A DNA stretch of 64,000 nt from Collinsella sp. (GTDB lineage Bacteria; Actinomycetota; Coriobacteriia; Coriobacteriales; Coriobacteriaceae), in assembly GCA_014871665.1 (NCBI GenBank), contig WGSL01000001.1:1-64000 (forward strand), given 5' to 3'. The notes under the pieces are model-generated. The model searched no databases, was not told where the DNA came from, and worked only from the letters and a program-made list of their open reading frames with translations. Position 1 is the stretch's first letter. Each line of letters starts with the position of its first letter. Position numbers and translations under genes: made by a program. Positions 1 to 9,035 of this stretch are shown piece after piece.

Positions 1-311
1 GAGCGGATGGCGGTCTCACGACCGGAGCCGGGGCCCTTGACGAAGACGGAAACCTTCTTCATACCGTGCTCCATGGCCTGCTTGGCAGCAGCCTCGGCAG
101 CCATCTGGGCAGCGAACGGCGTGGACTTACGGGAGCCCTTGAAGCCCACCTGGCCAGCCGACTTCCAGGAAATGACGTTGCCCTGGGGATCGGTGATCGA
201 AACGATCGTGTTGTTGAACGTAGAACGAATGTGAGCCTGGCCCACGGAAATGTTCTTACGGTCCGCGCGCTTCAGACGGGCAGCGCGAACGTTCTTCTTA
301 GCAGTAGCCAT
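1..311 (-). CDS. rpsK: 30S ribosomal protein S11 (partial, C-terminus beyond the window)
   Basis: S11 lies in the platform of the 30S subunit and contacts 16S rRNA near the mRNA exit. The first 103 or so residues are visible, starting [14 protein letters not shown], followed by the family segments [33 protein letters not shown] and VKGPGSGRE. The family is usually about 130 residues, so roughly 27 are missing at the left edge. It follows rpsM by 14 bases in the standard alpha-operon order, and rpsD, rpoA and rplQ would be expected next, outside the window. Confidence 0.97.
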   Translation of the reverse strand, partial: MATAKKNVRAARLKRADRKNISVGQAHIRSTFNNTIVSITDPQGNVISWKSAGQVGFKGSRKSTPFAAQMAAEAAAKQAMEHGMKKVSVFVKGPGSGRETAIR

Positions 312-325
312 CTATCTAGCGCTCC

Positions 326-700
326 TTATTTCTTCTTCTTAGCACCGATCTGACGCTTCGGGCCCTTGCGGGTACGAGCGTTAGTGTGGGTGCGCTGGCC
401 GCGGACCGGGAGGCCCTTGCGGTGACGAAGGCCGCGGTTGCAGCCGATGTCCATAAGGCGCTTGACGTTCTGGTTGCGCTCACGGCGGAGGTCGCCCTCA
501 ACCATGATCTGGTTCTTGTCGATATAATCGCGGATGGCGTTAACCTCATCCTCGGTGAGGTCCTTAACGCGCGTATCCACGTTAACGTTGCACTCGACGC
601 AAATCTTCGTCGCAGTGGTGCGGCCGATGCCGTAAATGTAGGTCAGACCGATCTCAACGCGCTTCTCACGCGGGAGGTCGACACCATTAATACGGGCCAA
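326..700 (-). CDS. rpsM: 30S ribosomal protein S13
   Basis: A 124-residue protein of the 30S head that contacts the 50S subunit (bridge B1) and the P-site tRNA. The start [26 protein letters not shown], the middle [29 protein letters not shown] and the basic tail GAKKKK are typical. It sits between rpmJ (14-base gap) and rpsK as in other bacteria. Length and start are normal. Confidence 0.98.
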   Translation of the reverse strand: MARINGVDLPREKRVEIGLTYIYGIGRTTATKICVECNVNVDTRVKDLTEDEVNAIRDYIDKNQIMVEGDLRRERNQNVKRLMDIGCNRGLRHRKGLPVRGQRTHTNARTRKGPKRQIGAKKKK

Positions 701-714
701 CGTAGTCTCCTCTC

Positions 715-828
715 TTAACCCTGACGCTGCTTATGACGGGGGTTCTCGCAAATGACGAGGACCTTGCCATGGCGCCTAATGATTTTGCACTTATCGCACA
801 TCTTCTTGACCGAAGGACGTACCTTCAT
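715..828 (-). CDS. rpmJ: 50S ribosomal protein L36
   Basis: A 37-residue protein, [21 protein letters not shown] followed by [16 protein letters not shown]. It has the C-x2-C-x12-C-x4-H arrangement of zinc-binding L36 (Cys11, Cys14, Cys27, His32), so this is the zinc-containing form. It is a small late-assembling 50S component near the base of the L7/L12 stalk. It lies 150 bases downstream of infA and 14 upstream of rpsM, the usual order. Confidence 0.95.
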   Translation of the reverse strand: MKVRPSVKKMCDKCKIIRRHGKVLVICENPRHKQRQG

Positions 829-978
829 CGTTCTTCCTTTCGGTAGCGCTCAAACTACTTCCCTACTATCTACTCGCCCAGCCGCAGGCGTTTAAAACTA
901 TGGCTGGTCTTCACACACAATCCGACCGTAGGTTGAGCTAAGCCTGCAGTCGGAAATGGAGTGCGTGTATGCGTGCCG

Positions 979-1197
979 CTATTTGTAGCGATAGGTGATG
1001 CGGCCGCGGGTCAGGTCGTACGGGGAAAGCTCCACGACAACCCTGTCACCGGGGAGAATACGGATGTAATTCATTCGGATCTTGCCAGAAATGTTGCACA
1101 GAACCGAATGACCGTTCTCGAGCTCGACCTTAAACATGGCGTTGGGCAACGGTTCCTTTACCGTACCCTCGAGCTCAATTGCGTCTTCCTTCTTCAC
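979..1197 (-). CDS. infA: translation initiation factor IF-1
   Basis: A single OB-fold factor that binds the 30S A site during initiation. The body reads [29 protein letters not shown] and ends GRITYRYK, standard for the family. I chose the GTG at 1197-1195, which gives 72 residues (the usual length) and places the AGAAAG ribosome-binding site about 9 bases upstream. A TTG two codons earlier is possible but would lie almost on the ribosome-binding site. The 226-base gap before it suggests its own promoter. Confidence 0.95.
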   Translation of the reverse strand: MKKEDAIELEGTVKEPLPNAMFKVELENGHSVLCNISGKIRMNYIRILPGDRVVVELSPYDLTRGRITYRYK

Positions 1198-1236
1198 AAG
1201 CAATCATCTTTCTCTAGAAAACGACAGCGATTGAGT

Positions 1237-1265
1237 ATTCTACAACACGTATGTACGCATCGTAA
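1237..1265 (-). promoter_or_regulatory. candidate infA promoter
   Basis: On the minus strand a TTACGA -35-like hexamer (1260-1265) is followed after 17 bases by a TAGAAT -10 hexamer (1237-1242), about 40 bases upstream of the infA start. The spacing is ideal and the -10 is close to consensus; the -35 is weak. It would allow infA-rpmJ-rpsM-rpsK to be transcribed independently of the upstream spc genes. Confidence 0.5.
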
Positions 1266-1331
1266 TAACTTCGTAATGGCTCCACAACTAAGTGGAACTT
1301 GTTACATTTGAAATGTAAAACAAAGCCGTTC

Positions 1332-1417
1332 CCTGATGCCCAAGATCGCCTTGAAATGAGAAGACATAGACCTTGGGGTCATGCCTTCGAAATTGAAAGG
1401 CGAGGTTGGGCATCAGG
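1332..1417. repeat. 86-bp imperfect palindrome between map and infA
   Basis: A 21-base arm (1332-1352, beginning CCTGATGCCCAAG) is the reverse complement, with two mismatches, of 1397-1417. The loop of about 44 bases contains further local pairing. It lies immediately 3' of the map stop codon on the transcribed strand. It has no clear U-tract, so it is either a processing or attenuation hairpin or an extragenic repeat. A smaller palindrome, TTACATTTGAAATGTAA, sits at 1302-1318. Confidence 0.6.
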
Positions 1418-1429
1418 AGGCGGCGACTT

Positions 1430-2218
1430 TTACATTTCTCCGCCTTGGAGCGAACACCAAGCACCTTGGGCATCCGTGGTCAGAATCACCGGACCGTCAT
1501 TGGTAATGGCGACGGTGTTCTCGTAGTGCGCGGCGGGCAGGTGGTCGTTGGTCGTGACGATCCAACCATCGGAGCCCGTGCTCACATGGTTGGAACCCAT
1601 CGTAACCATCGGCTCAATGGCAATGACCATGCCGGCCTGGAGGCGAACGCCCCTCCCCTTCTTTCCATAGTTAGGAACGTTGGGGTCCTCGTGCATCACG
1701 CGGCCAATGCCATGGCCCACATAATCACGAAGCACGCCGTAACCGTGAGACTCGGCGAGGGACTGAACGGCATAACCGACGTCCCCGATATGGTTACCGG
1801 GAACAGCCTGCTCGATGGCAGCCTTAAGGCAATCGCGCGTGACCTCGCACAAAGCCTTGGCTTCGGGCGTGGGGGTGCCGACGAAAAACGTCCAAGCGTT
1901 ATCGCCGACCCAACCGTCAACGACAGCTCCCGTATCAATGGAGATGATATCGCCATCGCGCAGGATCATGTCGGGGTTGGGAATACCGTGAACCACGGCA
2001 TCGTTGATCGATGCGCAGATGGTTCCCGGGAACCCGCCGTAGCCCTTAAAGGCCGGGGTGCCGCCATGCATGCGGATAATCTGCTCCGCGAGCTGATCGA
2101 GCTCAAAAGTCGAAACGCCGGGGCGCACCATGGCTCCAACGTGGCGGAGCGCCATCTTAGATAGCGCTCCTGCCTTCTTCATCTGCTCGATTTGCGTTGC
2201 AGACTTAATCTTGATCAT
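1430..2218 (-). CDS. map: methionine aminopeptidase, type I
   Basis: Removes the initiator methionine from new proteins. The 262-residue protein begins MIKIKSATQIEQMKKAGALS and carries the dimetal ligands of the pita-bread fold: the Asp in DIISIDTGAVVDGWVGDNAWTF, the His in GHGIGRVMHEDPNVPNYG, and the Glu in AIEPMVT. Its ATG overlaps the adk stop (ATGA), so the two are translationally coupled. The last dozen residues (after NDGPVILTTD) are specific to this gene and run toward the downstream palindrome. Confidence 0.95.
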   Translation of the reverse strand: MIKIKSATQIEQMKKAGALSKMALRHVGAMVRPGVSTFELDQLAEQIIRMHGGTPAFKGYGGFPGTICASINDAVVHGIPNPDMILRDGDIISIDTGAVVDGWVGDNAWTFFVGTPTPEAKALCEVTRDCLKAAIEQAVPGNHIGDVGYAVQSLAESHGYGVLRDYVGHGIGRVMHEDPNVPNYGKKGRGVRLQAGMVIAIEPMVTMGSNHVSTGSDGWIVTTNDHLPAAHYENTVAITNDGPVILTTDAQGAWCSLQGGEM

Positions 2219-2847
2219 AGACCGAGAGCCTCTTTGACATCCCCGTACACGGTCTCGCGAGCCTGGTCACCGTTGACCGACTTGAGCAGACCCTGGCCAC
2301 GATAGTAGTCAACGAGCGGGCTCGTGGACTTCTCGTAGACGTCGAGACGGTTCTTGATGGTCTCGGGCTTGTCGTCGTCGCGCTGATACATCTCGCCACC
2401 GCACTTGGGGCAGGTGGCATCGGCAGCGGTGCCGGTGTAACCGCAGGCGCGGCAGGTGTGACGCGAAGACAGACGATCGATAATGACCTCGGGGGCCACA
2501 TCGACCAGAAGGGCGCAATCGATCTCGCGACCCATGGCGGAGAGCTCGGAATCGAGCGTCACAGCCTGGGCGGTGTTGCGCGGGAAGCCGTCGAGGATGA
2601 AGCCCTGCTGGGCGTCATCGGCGGCAAGGCGCTCCTTGACAAGGTCGATCACGAGCTGGTCGGGAACGAGCTCGCCAGCGTCCATGTACTTCTTAGCCTG
2701 AATACCAAGCTCGGTGCCACCCTTGACGGCAGCACGCAGCAGGTCGCCCGTGGAAATATGGGCGACGCCAAACTCGGCGACGAGCTCCTGTGCGACGGTG
2801 CCCTTACCGGCACCCGGAGCTCCGAGCAATACGAGGTTCATGAGCAA
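2215..2847 (-). CDS. adk: adenylate kinase (zinc-lid type)
   Basis: Interconverts ATP and AMP with two ADP. The 210 residues have the P-loop GAPGAGKGT near the N-terminus, the NMP-binding segment STGDLLRAAVK, and the DGFPR motif. The lid holds CRACGY and CPKCGG, a Cys4 zinc site typical of Gram-positive and actinobacterial enzymes. It stands between secY (12-base gap) and map (4-base overlap), the normal operon position. Confidence 0.97.
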   Translation of the reverse strand: MLMNLVLLGAPGAGKGTVAQELVAEFGVAHISTGDLLRAAVKGGTELGIQAKKYMDAGELVPDQLVIDLVKERLAADDAQQGFILDGFPRNTAQAVTLDSELSAMGREIDCALLVDVAPEVIIDRLSSRHTCRACGYTGTAADATCPKCGGEMYQRDDDKPETIKNRLDVYEKSTSPLVDYYRGQGLLKSVNGDQARETVYGDVKEALGL

Positions 2848-2859
2848 TCCTCCTCTAGC

Positions 2860-4146
2860 CTATTTAAAGAATCCATCGTAATCATACATCTTGATCTGGC
2901 CTTCGAGCTTATCGACCGTGTCGAGCACGACGCCGACCATGATGAGGATGGACGTGCCGCCAAATGCCTGGATCAGATGGTTACCCGTGAAGGAGAAGAT
3001 GATCGAAGGCACGATGGCGATGAGCGCCAAAAAGACAGCGCTGGGAAGCGTGATCTTGTTGAGCGCGTTCTTGATGTAGGCCGCGGTAGCCCTACCCGGA
3101 CGGACGCCCGGAATAAAGCCGCCCTGCTTCTTAAGGTTATCGGCCGTGTCATCGGGGTTGAACACCATGGAGGTGTAGAAGTACGCGAAGAACACGATGA
3201 GGACAACGTTAAGCACCCAGTTGAGCCAACCGGTCGAAAGCGCGGAGGCAACTGCCTGAATCCAGCCGATGCCGGGAAAGAACACGGCAATCTGAGCCGG
3301 GAAGTACAGCAGCGCCGAAGCGAAGATGATCGGCACGACACCCGCGGTGTTGACCTTGATGGGCAGGTAGGTGGTCTGGCCACCCATCATGCGACGGCCC
3401 ACGACGCGCTTAGCGTAGGAGACCGGGATGCGGCGCTGGCCGCGCTCAAGGAAAACAATCAGCGGGATAACCAGCAGGATGATGGCGCAGATGATCACCA
3501 TGGTGATGATGCCACCGGCGTTGCCCTCGGTGCTGGAGAAGATAGCCTGCGGCAGACCGGCCATGATGTTCGCGAAGATGATCAGCGACATGCCATTGCC
3601 GATACCGCGCTGGGTGATGAGCTCACCAATCCACATGATCAGCATGGCGCCCGCGGTGAGCGTACCGACGATCATGAGGTCGAAGATGATCTCGGGAGCG
3701 CCGGCGCCATTGAAGCTGATGCCGAAGCTCTTAAAGAGGAAGAGGTAACCCACGGAGTTGAGGATTGCCAGAGCCAGGGTGAGGTAACGCGAATACTGCG
3801 TAATCTTGGTCTGACCGACCTCGCCCTCGCGGGCAAGCTCATGCAGGGAAGGCACGACGGCCTGGAGCATCTGGAGGATGATCGAGCTGGTGATGTAAGG
3901 CATGATGCCCAGCGAAAACACCGACACATAGCTCAACGCGCCGCCAGAGAAAAGATTCAGGAGGGCCATAGCACCTGCGGCGACCGAATTGTTATCGGTC
4001 GAGAAAAGGCCCAGCATCCCCTGGAAGGGAATGCCGGGCACAGGAACGTGCGCACCAATGCGGTACACGACGAGCATAGCTATGGTAAAAAGAATCTTTT
4101 CGCGCAATTCTTTGATGCGGAAAGCATTCTTAAGACCATTTAGCAC
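2860..4146 (-). CDS. secY: Sec translocon channel subunit SecY
   Basis: The protein-conducting channel of the inner membrane. The 428 residues contain about ten hydrophobic segments, an N-terminal [31 protein letters not shown] and the cytoplasmic loop RKIPVSY-like sequence [13 protein letters not shown]. The GTG start overlaps the end of rplO by seven bases. I see no closer in-frame ATG, so GTG is preferred. Length is normal for the family. Confidence 0.96.
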   Translation of the reverse strand: MLNGLKNAFRIKELREKILFTIAMLVVYRIGAHVPVPGIPFQGMLGLFSTDNNSVAAGAMALLNLFSGGALSYVSVFSLGIMPYITSSIILQMLQAVVPSLHELAREGEVGQTKITQYSRYLTLALAILNSVGYLFLFKSFGISFNGAGAPEIIFDLMIVGTLTAGAMLIMWIGELITQRGIGNGMSLIIFANIMAGLPQAIFSSTEGNAGGIITMVIICAIILLVIPLIVFLERGQRRIPVSYAKRVVGRRMMGGQTTYLPIKVNTAGVVPIIFASALLYFPAQIAVFFPGIGWIQAVASALSTGWLNWVLNVVLIVFFAYFYTSMVFNPDDTADNLKKQGGFIPGVRPGRATAAYIKNALNKITLPSAVFLALIAIVPSIIFSFTGNHLIQAFGGTSILIMVGVVLDTVDKLEGQIKMYDYDGFFK

Positions 4147-4589
4147 GGCAGCTCGACCTTTCCGCCGGCGGCCTCGATCTTGGCCTGCGCAGAAGCGCTG
4201 ACCTTGTCGACCTTGACCGTGAACTTCTTGGTGAGCTCACCATTGCCGAGCACCTTGACGGGCTCGAACTCGCTCTTGGTGATGCGAGCGGCCTTAAGAG
4301 CGGCACCGTCGATCACAGCGCCGTCCTCGAACTTGCGCTCGAGACGCTCAACGTTAACGGCGGTGTACTCGATACGACGGGGGTTGCGGAAGCCCGGAAG
4401 CTTGGGCAGGCGCATGGCCAGCGGAGTCTGGCCACCCTCGAAGCCGGCACCCTTGGTGCCGCCAGAGCGGGAACCCTGGCCCTTCTGGCCGCGGCCAGAA
4501 GTGGTGCCGTGACCCGAAGAATTGCCACGGCCGACGCGCTTGCGGTTCTTGGTGGAACCGGGCGCGGGAGTAAGATCGTGAAGCTGCAT
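4140..4589 (-). CDS. rplO: 50S ribosomal protein L15
   Basis: A 149-residue 50S protein beginning [34 protein letters not shown], the glycine/arginine-rich N-terminal extension that threads into 23S rRNA. The signature [24 protein letters not shown] follows. It is coupled to secY by a seven-base overlap and follows rpmD by three bases. Confidence 0.97.
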   Translation of the reverse strand: MQLHDLTPAPGSTKNRKRVGRGNSSGHGTTSGRGQKGQGSRSGGTKGAGFEGGQTPLAMRLPKLPGFRNPRRIEYTAVNVERLERKFEDGAVIDGAALKAARITKSEFEPVKVLGNGELTKKFTVKVDKVSASAQAKIEAAGGKVELPC

Positions 4590-4592
4590 TTG

Positions 4593-4775
4593 CTACTCCT
4601 CTACAATCTCGACAAGGTGCTTGACCTTGAAGATCATGCCGCGGACGGACTCGTTGTCAGCAATCTCGCGAACCTCGCGGATCCTGTGGAGACCGAGGGC
4701 ACGGACAGTACGGACCTGATCCTGCTTGCAACCGTTGGTGCTGCGGACCTGCTTGATCTTGATGGTGTCAGCCAT
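4593..4775 (-). CDS. rpmD: 50S ribosomal protein L30
   Basis: A 60-residue protein, MADTIKIKQVRSTNGCKQDQ followed by RTVRALGLHRIREVREIADN. This is the short bacterial form of L30, which binds 5S/23S rRNA regions of the 50S subunit. It is packed between rpsE (two-base gap) and rplO. Confidence 0.95.
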   Translation of the reverse strand: MADTIKIKQVRSTNGCKQDQVRTVRALGLHRIREVREIADNESVRGMIFKVKHLVEIVEE

Positions 4776-4777
4776 GC

Positions 4778-5302
4778 TTAGTTCTCCTTACCGACGAACA
4801 TCTCGGAGACCGTCAGGCCACGGCGAGCCGCGACGTCCTCAGGGCTGGAGAGCTCCTTGAGGCCCTCGACGGCAGCCTTGATGATGTTGAGGCCGTTGTC
4901 GGTACCGAGGGACTTGGACAGGACGTTCTTGATGCCAGCAAGCTCGAAGAGGGGACGCACAGCGCCGCCGGCGATAACGCCGGTACCCTCGACAGCGGGC
5001 TTGATGATGATGCGGCCGGCACCAAAGTGGCCGAGAACCTCGTGCGGGATGGTGCCCTGCTCGGTCACCGGCACGTGGAACATGTTCTTCTTGGCATCGA
5101 GAGATGCCTTGGAGATGGCCATGGGCACCTCAGCGGACTTGCCCATGCCAACGCCGACGTTGCCCTTGCCGTCGCCAACGACGACGAGAGCGACGAGGCT
5201 CATGCGACGACCACCCTTGACGGTCTTCGACACGCGGTTGATGTAAACGACGCGCTCCTCGAACTCGGAGGCCTCGCGCTGCTGCTTCTGATTACGAGCC
5301 AT
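4778..5302 (-). CDS. rpsE: 30S ribosomal protein S5
   Basis: A 174-residue protein with the N-terminal double-stranded-RNA-binding-like domain ([21 protein letters not shown]) and the S5 C-terminal domain ([20 protein letters not shown]). S5 takes part in decoding accuracy and mRNA helicase function at the entry channel. Normal length and operon position. Confidence 0.97.
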   Translation of the reverse strand: MARNQKQQREASEFEERVVYINRVSKTVKGGRRMSLVALVVVGDGKGNVGVGMGKSAEVPMAISKASLDAKKNMFHVPVTEQGTIPHEVLGHFGAGRIIIKPAVEGTGVIAGGAVRPLFELAGIKNVLSKSLGTDNGLNIIKAAVEGLKELSSPEDVAARRGLTVSEMFVGKEN

Positions 5303-5316
5303 GTGCTACATACCTC

Positions 5317-5685
5317 CTAGAACTCGAGACCGGCGGCACGAGCACCGTCGGCGAGGGCCTTGACGCGGCCATGGTAGATACGGCCACCGCGATCGAAGGC
5401 GACCTTGGTGATGCCGGCCTCGATGGCGCGCTTGCCAACGAGCTGACCGCCCTTCTCCGCAGCCTCCTTGTTCGAGGTGTGGGTGCCCTTGAACTCGGCC
5501 TCGAGGGTCGAGGCAGAGACGAGCGTCAGGCTGGAGCCCTTGCTGTCGTCGATGATTTGGGCATAGATGTTGGCGTTAGTACGGGTCACGCGAAGACGCG
5601 GACGCTCGGAGGTACCCGAGACCTTGCCGCGAACACGACGCTGACGACGCTTGAGGCCTTCCAGCTTCGCCTTATGCTTGTTCAT
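5317..5685 (-). CDS. rplR: 50S ribosomal protein L18
   Basis: A 122-residue 5S-rRNA-binding protein: [20 protein letters not shown], then [20 protein letters not shown] and the C-terminal [25 protein letters not shown]. Between it and rplF (5686-5760) an eight-base-pair hairpin (5714-5735, arm CCAGCACC) could attenuate or stabilise the transcript. Confidence 0.97.
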   Translation of the reverse strand: MNKHKAKLEGLKRRQRRVRGKVSGTSERPRLRVTRTNANIYAQIIDDSKGSSLTLVSASTLEAEFKGTHTSNKEAAEKGGQLVGKRAIEAGITKVAFDRGGRIYHGRVKALADGARAAGLEF

Positions 5686-5760
5686 ACGTAAACTCCTAAA
5701 AAGGTTGATCTTGCCAGCACCTGACGGGGTGCTGGTCTTATGCGAGTGAGTCGGTTACGA

Positions 5761-6297
5761 CTACTTGGCGGCCTTACCCAGCTTGCGGCGGATGTGCTCG
5801 CCAACGTAGTGGATACCCTTGCCCTTGTAAGGCTCGGGAGGACGATGGCCGCGGATCTCAGCGGCGATCTGACCGACCTGCTGCTTGTTGATACCCTTGA
5901 CGTTCACGTGGGTGTTGTCGGGAACCTCGAAGGTGATGCCCTCGGGAGCCTCGACGATCACGGGGTGCGAGAAGCCCAGGGAGAACTCGAGGTTCTTGCC
6001 CTTCTGCTGCACGCGGTAACCGACGCCGGCGAGCTCGAGCTTCTTCTCGAAGCCCTCGGAAACGCCAACAACCATGTTGTGGATGAGGGCGCGGGTGAGG
6101 CCGTGGCGGGCACGGGTCTCACGCTCGTCGTCGGGACGGGAAACGGTGAGGACGTTGTCCTCGACGTTGATAGCGAGCTTCTCAAAGACATCGAGCTCGA
6201 GCTGGCCCTTGGGGCCCTTGACGACAACGTTGTTGCCGTTGACTGCCACTTCGACTCCGGCGGGAATCTGGACAGGCTTATTACCGATACGAGACAC
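5761..6297 (-). CDS. rplF: 50S ribosomal protein L6
   Basis: A 178-residue protein with the duplicated L6 fold, starting [17 protein letters not shown] and carrying the C-terminal signature [22 protein letters not shown]. It sits near the factor-binding stalk of the 50S. Operon position and length are normal. Confidence 0.97.
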   Translation of the reverse strand: MSRIGNKPVQIPAGVEVAVNGNNVVVKGPKGQLELDVFEKLAINVEDNVLTVSRPDDERETRARHGLTRALIHNMVVGVSEGFEKKLELAGVGYRVQQKGKNLEFSLGFSHPVIVEAPEGITFEVPDNTHVNVKGINKQQVGQIAAEIRGHRPPEPYKGKGIHYVGEHIRRKLGKAAK

Positions 6298-6330
6298 GGT
6301 GATCTCCTTTCCTTCTACCTACCGAGCGAA

Positions 6331-6729
6331 TTACCAGACGTAAGCGATGATCTCGCCGCCGACGTTGTGCTTGCGAGCATCGCGGTCGGTCATGACGCCA
6401 TGGCTGGTGGAAATAATGGCGGTACCAAGGCCACCGCGGACGCGGGGCATGTCGGCAACGCCGGTGTACTTACGCAGGCCCGGCTTGGAAATGCGGCGGA
6501 TGCCGTTGATGACCTTAGCCTTCTTGGGACCATACTTAAGCGTGATGTGCAGAGTCTTCTGGGGAACGGTGTCCTCGACATCGTAGCCCTCGATGTAGCC
6601 CTCCTCGTGCAGAACACGAGCGATCTCGACGAGCTTCTTGCTGCTCGGCATGGAGACCGTGGCCTTGTTCACAGAGTTAGCGTTACGGATGCGCGTAAGC
6701 ATATCTGCGATCGGGTCTGTAAGGTTCAT
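6331..6729 (-). CDS. rpsH: 30S ribosomal protein S8
   Basis: A 132-residue protein: [20 protein letters not shown] at the start and a C-terminal [23 protein letters not shown]8 binds the central domain of 16S rRNA, and in E. coli it also represses its own spc operon near rplE. Here rplE heads the separated transcription unit, so that mode of control could still apply, though I see no proven S8 site. Confidence 0.97.
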   Translation of the reverse strand: MNLTDPIADMLTRIRNANSVNKATVSMPSSKKLVEIARVLHEEGYIEGYDVEDTVPQKTLHITLKYGPKKAKVINGIRRISKPGLRKYTGVADMPRVRGGLGTAIISTSHGVMTDRDARKHNVGGEIIAYVW

Positions 6730-6848
6730 ACAGATTCTCCTTCGTTCTTGATGAACACGTGCTCTTGGTTCTTCGCCGCCCTTAACGGCAAAGCCTTTTT
6801 AGCGCGTTTTCCCTGTTCCAAACTGATGCTTGAAACGCTGGTAGTGAC

Positions 6849-7034
6849 TTACCAGCTGGCCTTCTTAACGCCGGGAAGCTCGCCCTTGAGTGCAAGCTCG
6901 CGGAAGCAGACACGGCACAGGCCGAACTTGCGGTACACAGAGTGCGGACGGCCGCAGCGCTGGCAGCGCGTGTACTCACGAGTAGAGAACTTCTGCTTGC
7001 GATTGCACTTGACGATCATCGATGTCTTAGCCAC
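6849..7034 (-). CDS. rpsN: 30S ribosomal protein S14, type Z (zinc-binding)
   Basis: A 61-residue protein containing C-x2-C (CQRCGRPH) and C-x2-C (CRVCFR), the zinc ribbon of type-Z S14. Zinc-free long S14 forms are about 89-101 residues, so this is the C+ form. It lies 119 bases upstream of rpsH and 79 downstream of rplE. The rplE-rpsN spacer carries a hairpin with arm AAGCGCCG near 7068-7100. Confidence 0.97.
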   Translation of the reverse strand: MAKTSMIVKCNRKQKFSTREYTRCQRCGRPHSVYRKFGLCRVCFRELALKGELPGVKKASW

Positions 7035-7113
7035 TTATATCCTCCTCACATAGAGTATTGTTCGCCCCAAGCGCCGCCCCCTTGTGGGAACGGCGCTTAT
7101 AGGGCAGGTGAAC

Positions 7114-7671
7114 CTATTTCTTGAACGGGAAACCGAAGGCGTCCAGAAGGGCCTTGGCCTCCTCATCGGTATTGGCGGTGGTCACGAAAGTGATGTCCAT
7201 ACCGCGCTGGTGATCGACGGAATCGAAGTCGATCTCGGGGAAGATGAGCTGCTCGGTGACGCCCATGGAGAAGTTACCACGGCCGTCGAAGCTCTTGGCG
7301 GAGATGCCGCGGAAGTCGCGGATACGGGGGATCGCGACGGAGGTCAGACGATCGAAGAACTCCCACATACGGTCGCCACGCAGGGTAACCTTGCAGCCGA
7401 TCGGCATACCAGCGCGCAGGCGGAAAGTAGCGATGGACTTGCGGGCACGGGTGATCATCGGCTGCTGGCCGGTGATGGCGCGCAGGTCGCGCACGGCACC
7501 GTCGATGGCCTTGGAATCGGTAGCGGCCTCGCCGACACCCATGTTCACGACGATCTTCTCAAACTTGGGGATCATCATGACGTTCTCGTACTGGAACTTG
7601 TCCTGAAGCTGCTGCTTGACCTCGTTGTTGTACTTGGTCTTCAGACGCGGCACATACTTCTCTTCTGCCAT
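7114..7671 (-). CDS. rplE: 50S ribosomal protein L5
   Basis: A 185-residue 5S-rRNA-binding protein ([19 protein letters not shown] at the start, then [40 protein letters not shown] and [20 protein letters not shown]). In nearly all bacteria rplE follows rplX directly. Here rplX ends at 48768, about 41 kb away, and rplE is the first gene of its block. The upstream 311-base gap holds a candidate promoter and a palindromic repeat. Confidence 0.98.
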   Translation of the reverse strand: MAEEKYVPRLKTKYNNEVKQQLQDKFQYENVMMIPKFEKIVVNMGVGEAATDSKAIDGAVRDLRAITGQQPMITRARKSIATFRLRAGMPIGCKVTLRGDRMWEFFDRLTSVAIPRIRDFRGISAKSFDGRGNFSMGVTEQLIFPEIDFDSVDHQRGMDITFVTTANTDEEAKALLDAFGFPFKK

Positions 7672-7808
7672 TGTTCACTCCTTCTTGGGGTTTTAAGCAC
7701 GGGGCGTGGCCACGACGGGTTGTCCTCGTGCCTCCTGGCTGCATCCGCGCCGCTCATGGCATTTCGCGGTTTGGACTCGACGCAGCAGGAGCCGACAAAA
7801 CAATCGGT

Positions 7809-7837
7809 ACTATACGCGCATTGGGTGCGTATTTCCA
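7809..7837 (-). promoter_or_regulatory. candidate promoter for the rplE-rpsN-... block
   Basis: On the minus strand TGGAAA (7832-7837) and TATAGT (7809-7814) are separated by 17 bases, matching four and five of six consensus bases. The implied start leaves a leader of about 130 bases to rplE. The leader contains short inverted stretches around 7700-7740 that could bind a ribosomal protein. This fits the block being transcribed independently after separation from rplX. Confidence 0.55.
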
Positions 7838-7898
7838 GAAAAACCTCGTCTGCCTGCACAACTCCACAACTCCCCCGCACAAATTGATCCCAAGAAGC

Positions 7899-7965
7899 AG
7901 TTGCGGTGAAATAGGGACTGTTTGGCGGCCTAACAGGCTTAAACAGTCCGTATTTCACCGCAACT
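7899..7965. repeat. 67-bp extragenic palindrome, family A copy 1
   Basis: Two 25-base arms, beginning AGTTGCGGTGAAATA and ending TATTTCACCGCAACT, pair with one mismatch around a 17-base loop. A near-identical palindrome lies at 10683-10751. It sits between the xdhC stop and the rplE promoter region. It could work as a terminator or be a mobile extragenic palindrome. Confidence 0.85.
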
Positions 7966-7982
7966 TATTGGTGGGGATGCGA

Positions 7983-9026
7983 TTAGCGCTTGCGGGGGAC
8001 GAGTTTGGTGCGGCGCAGGTGAATCATCTCGGCGGCGATGGAGATGGCAATCTCCTCGGGGTCCTCGGCCTCGATGGCAACGCCGATCGGCAGGTGCAGC
8101 TCGTCGATCTGGTCCTGCGTAAAGCCTTCCTGCTCCAGGCGGGCACGCACAAAGGCCGTCTTGCGGCGCGAACCCAGACAGCCCAGGTAGGCAGGCTTGG
8201 CGTGCATGGCCTGAATCACCACGTCGATATCGGACTTGTGGCCTGCTGTGGCCACGACCACCAGGTCGCGCGGGCCGATGGGGCACTGCTCGCTCAGGTT
8301 CTTGTAATCGACCAGGCGACGATCGTAGACACCGGGCACCCATTCGGGCGTCAACGTGCCGGGGCGGTCATCGCAGGCCACGACGGCAAAGCCCGCCGCC
8401 GTGAGCACGCGCGCCGTCGCGGCGCCCACGTGTCCGCAGCCAAAGATGTAGGTCAGGCCCTCGGGGCAGAGCGTCTCGATGTGCGCCGCGGGAATCTCAG
8501 AGGCAGCGTTGGTGTAGGTAACGTTACTCCCCTCCTCCACCAGTGAAAGCCCGGGGCAGCCCGCAATGGTATGGCGCGATGCCTCGCCATGGTACTCGGC
8601 CACATCGCCCTCGAGCGCGCTCGCGATAAACGGCTCAAAGTCGATGACGAAGTCGCCGATGCGCCGATAGACCAAGACGTCGGCAATTTCCCGGAACAAC
8701 GGTGCCTGGGTCGCATCCAGATGCAGATAGCACAGGCAGATGGCTCCGCCGCAGATCATGCCGGTATCGGAGTTCTCGCCGCCCATGGTGTAGCGGACCA
8801 GACGCGACTGTCCCGCACTCAGGAGCTCGCGCGCCTCATCCAGCGCAAAGAGCTCAATCTTGCCGCCGCCGATAGTGCCCGCCTGGCCACCGTCGGCAAA
8901 GACAGTCATCCATGCGCCCACACCGCGCGGTGACGACCCCGCCGTGCCGGCCACGACCACCAGCTCGCACGTCTCGTCAGCACGCAGGGCGGCAAGCGCC
9001 GCATTCACAACATCGAGCTTTTCCAT
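7983..9026 (-). CDS. xdhC: XdhC/CoxI family molybdenum-hydroxylase maturation protein
   Basis: A 347-residue protein with an N-terminal XdhC_CoxI domain (GTAGSSPRGVGAWMTVFADGG, then GTIGGGKIE) and a C-terminal Rossmann domain with the nucleotide-binding GCGHVGAATARVL. A final SRRKTAFVRARLEQEG segment is typical. XdhC proteins bind molybdenum cofactor and help its sulfuration and insertion into xanthine dehydrogenase-type enzymes. The likely client is the Xdh-like enzyme at 31630-34407. It is nine bases downstream of yqeB, so the two form an operon. Confidence 0.9.
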   Translation of the reverse strand: MEKLDVVNAALAALRADETCELVVVAGTAGSSPRGVGAWMTVFADGGQAGTIGGGKIELFALDEARELLSAGQSRLVRYTMGGENSDTGMICGGAICLCYLHLDATQAPLFREIADVLVYRRIGDFVIDFEPFIASALEGDVAEYHGEASRHTIAGCPGLSLVEEGSNVTYTNAASEIPAAHIETLCPEGLTYIFGCGHVGAATARVLTAAGFAVVACDDRPGTLTPEWVPGVYDRRLVDYKNLSEQCPIGPRDLVVVATAGHKSDIDVVIQAMHAKPAYLGCLGSRRKTAFVRARLEQEGFTQDQIDELHLPIGVAIEAEDPEEIAISIAAEMIHLRRTKLVPRKR

Positions 9027-9035
9027 TGCCGCCTT

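Larger units (their letters stand above)
7672..7982. other. 311-bp intergenic region upstream of rplE
   Basis: Holds the candidate rplE promoter (7809-7837), a structured leader (7680-7740) and palindrome A copy 1 (7899-7965). No coding sequence is evident. Confidence 0.7.

Noticed and set aside
1288..1473. A 61-codon minus-strand frame overlapping the end of map and the palindrome
   Set aside because: It is out of frame with map, spans an inverted repeat, and has no ribosome-binding site.
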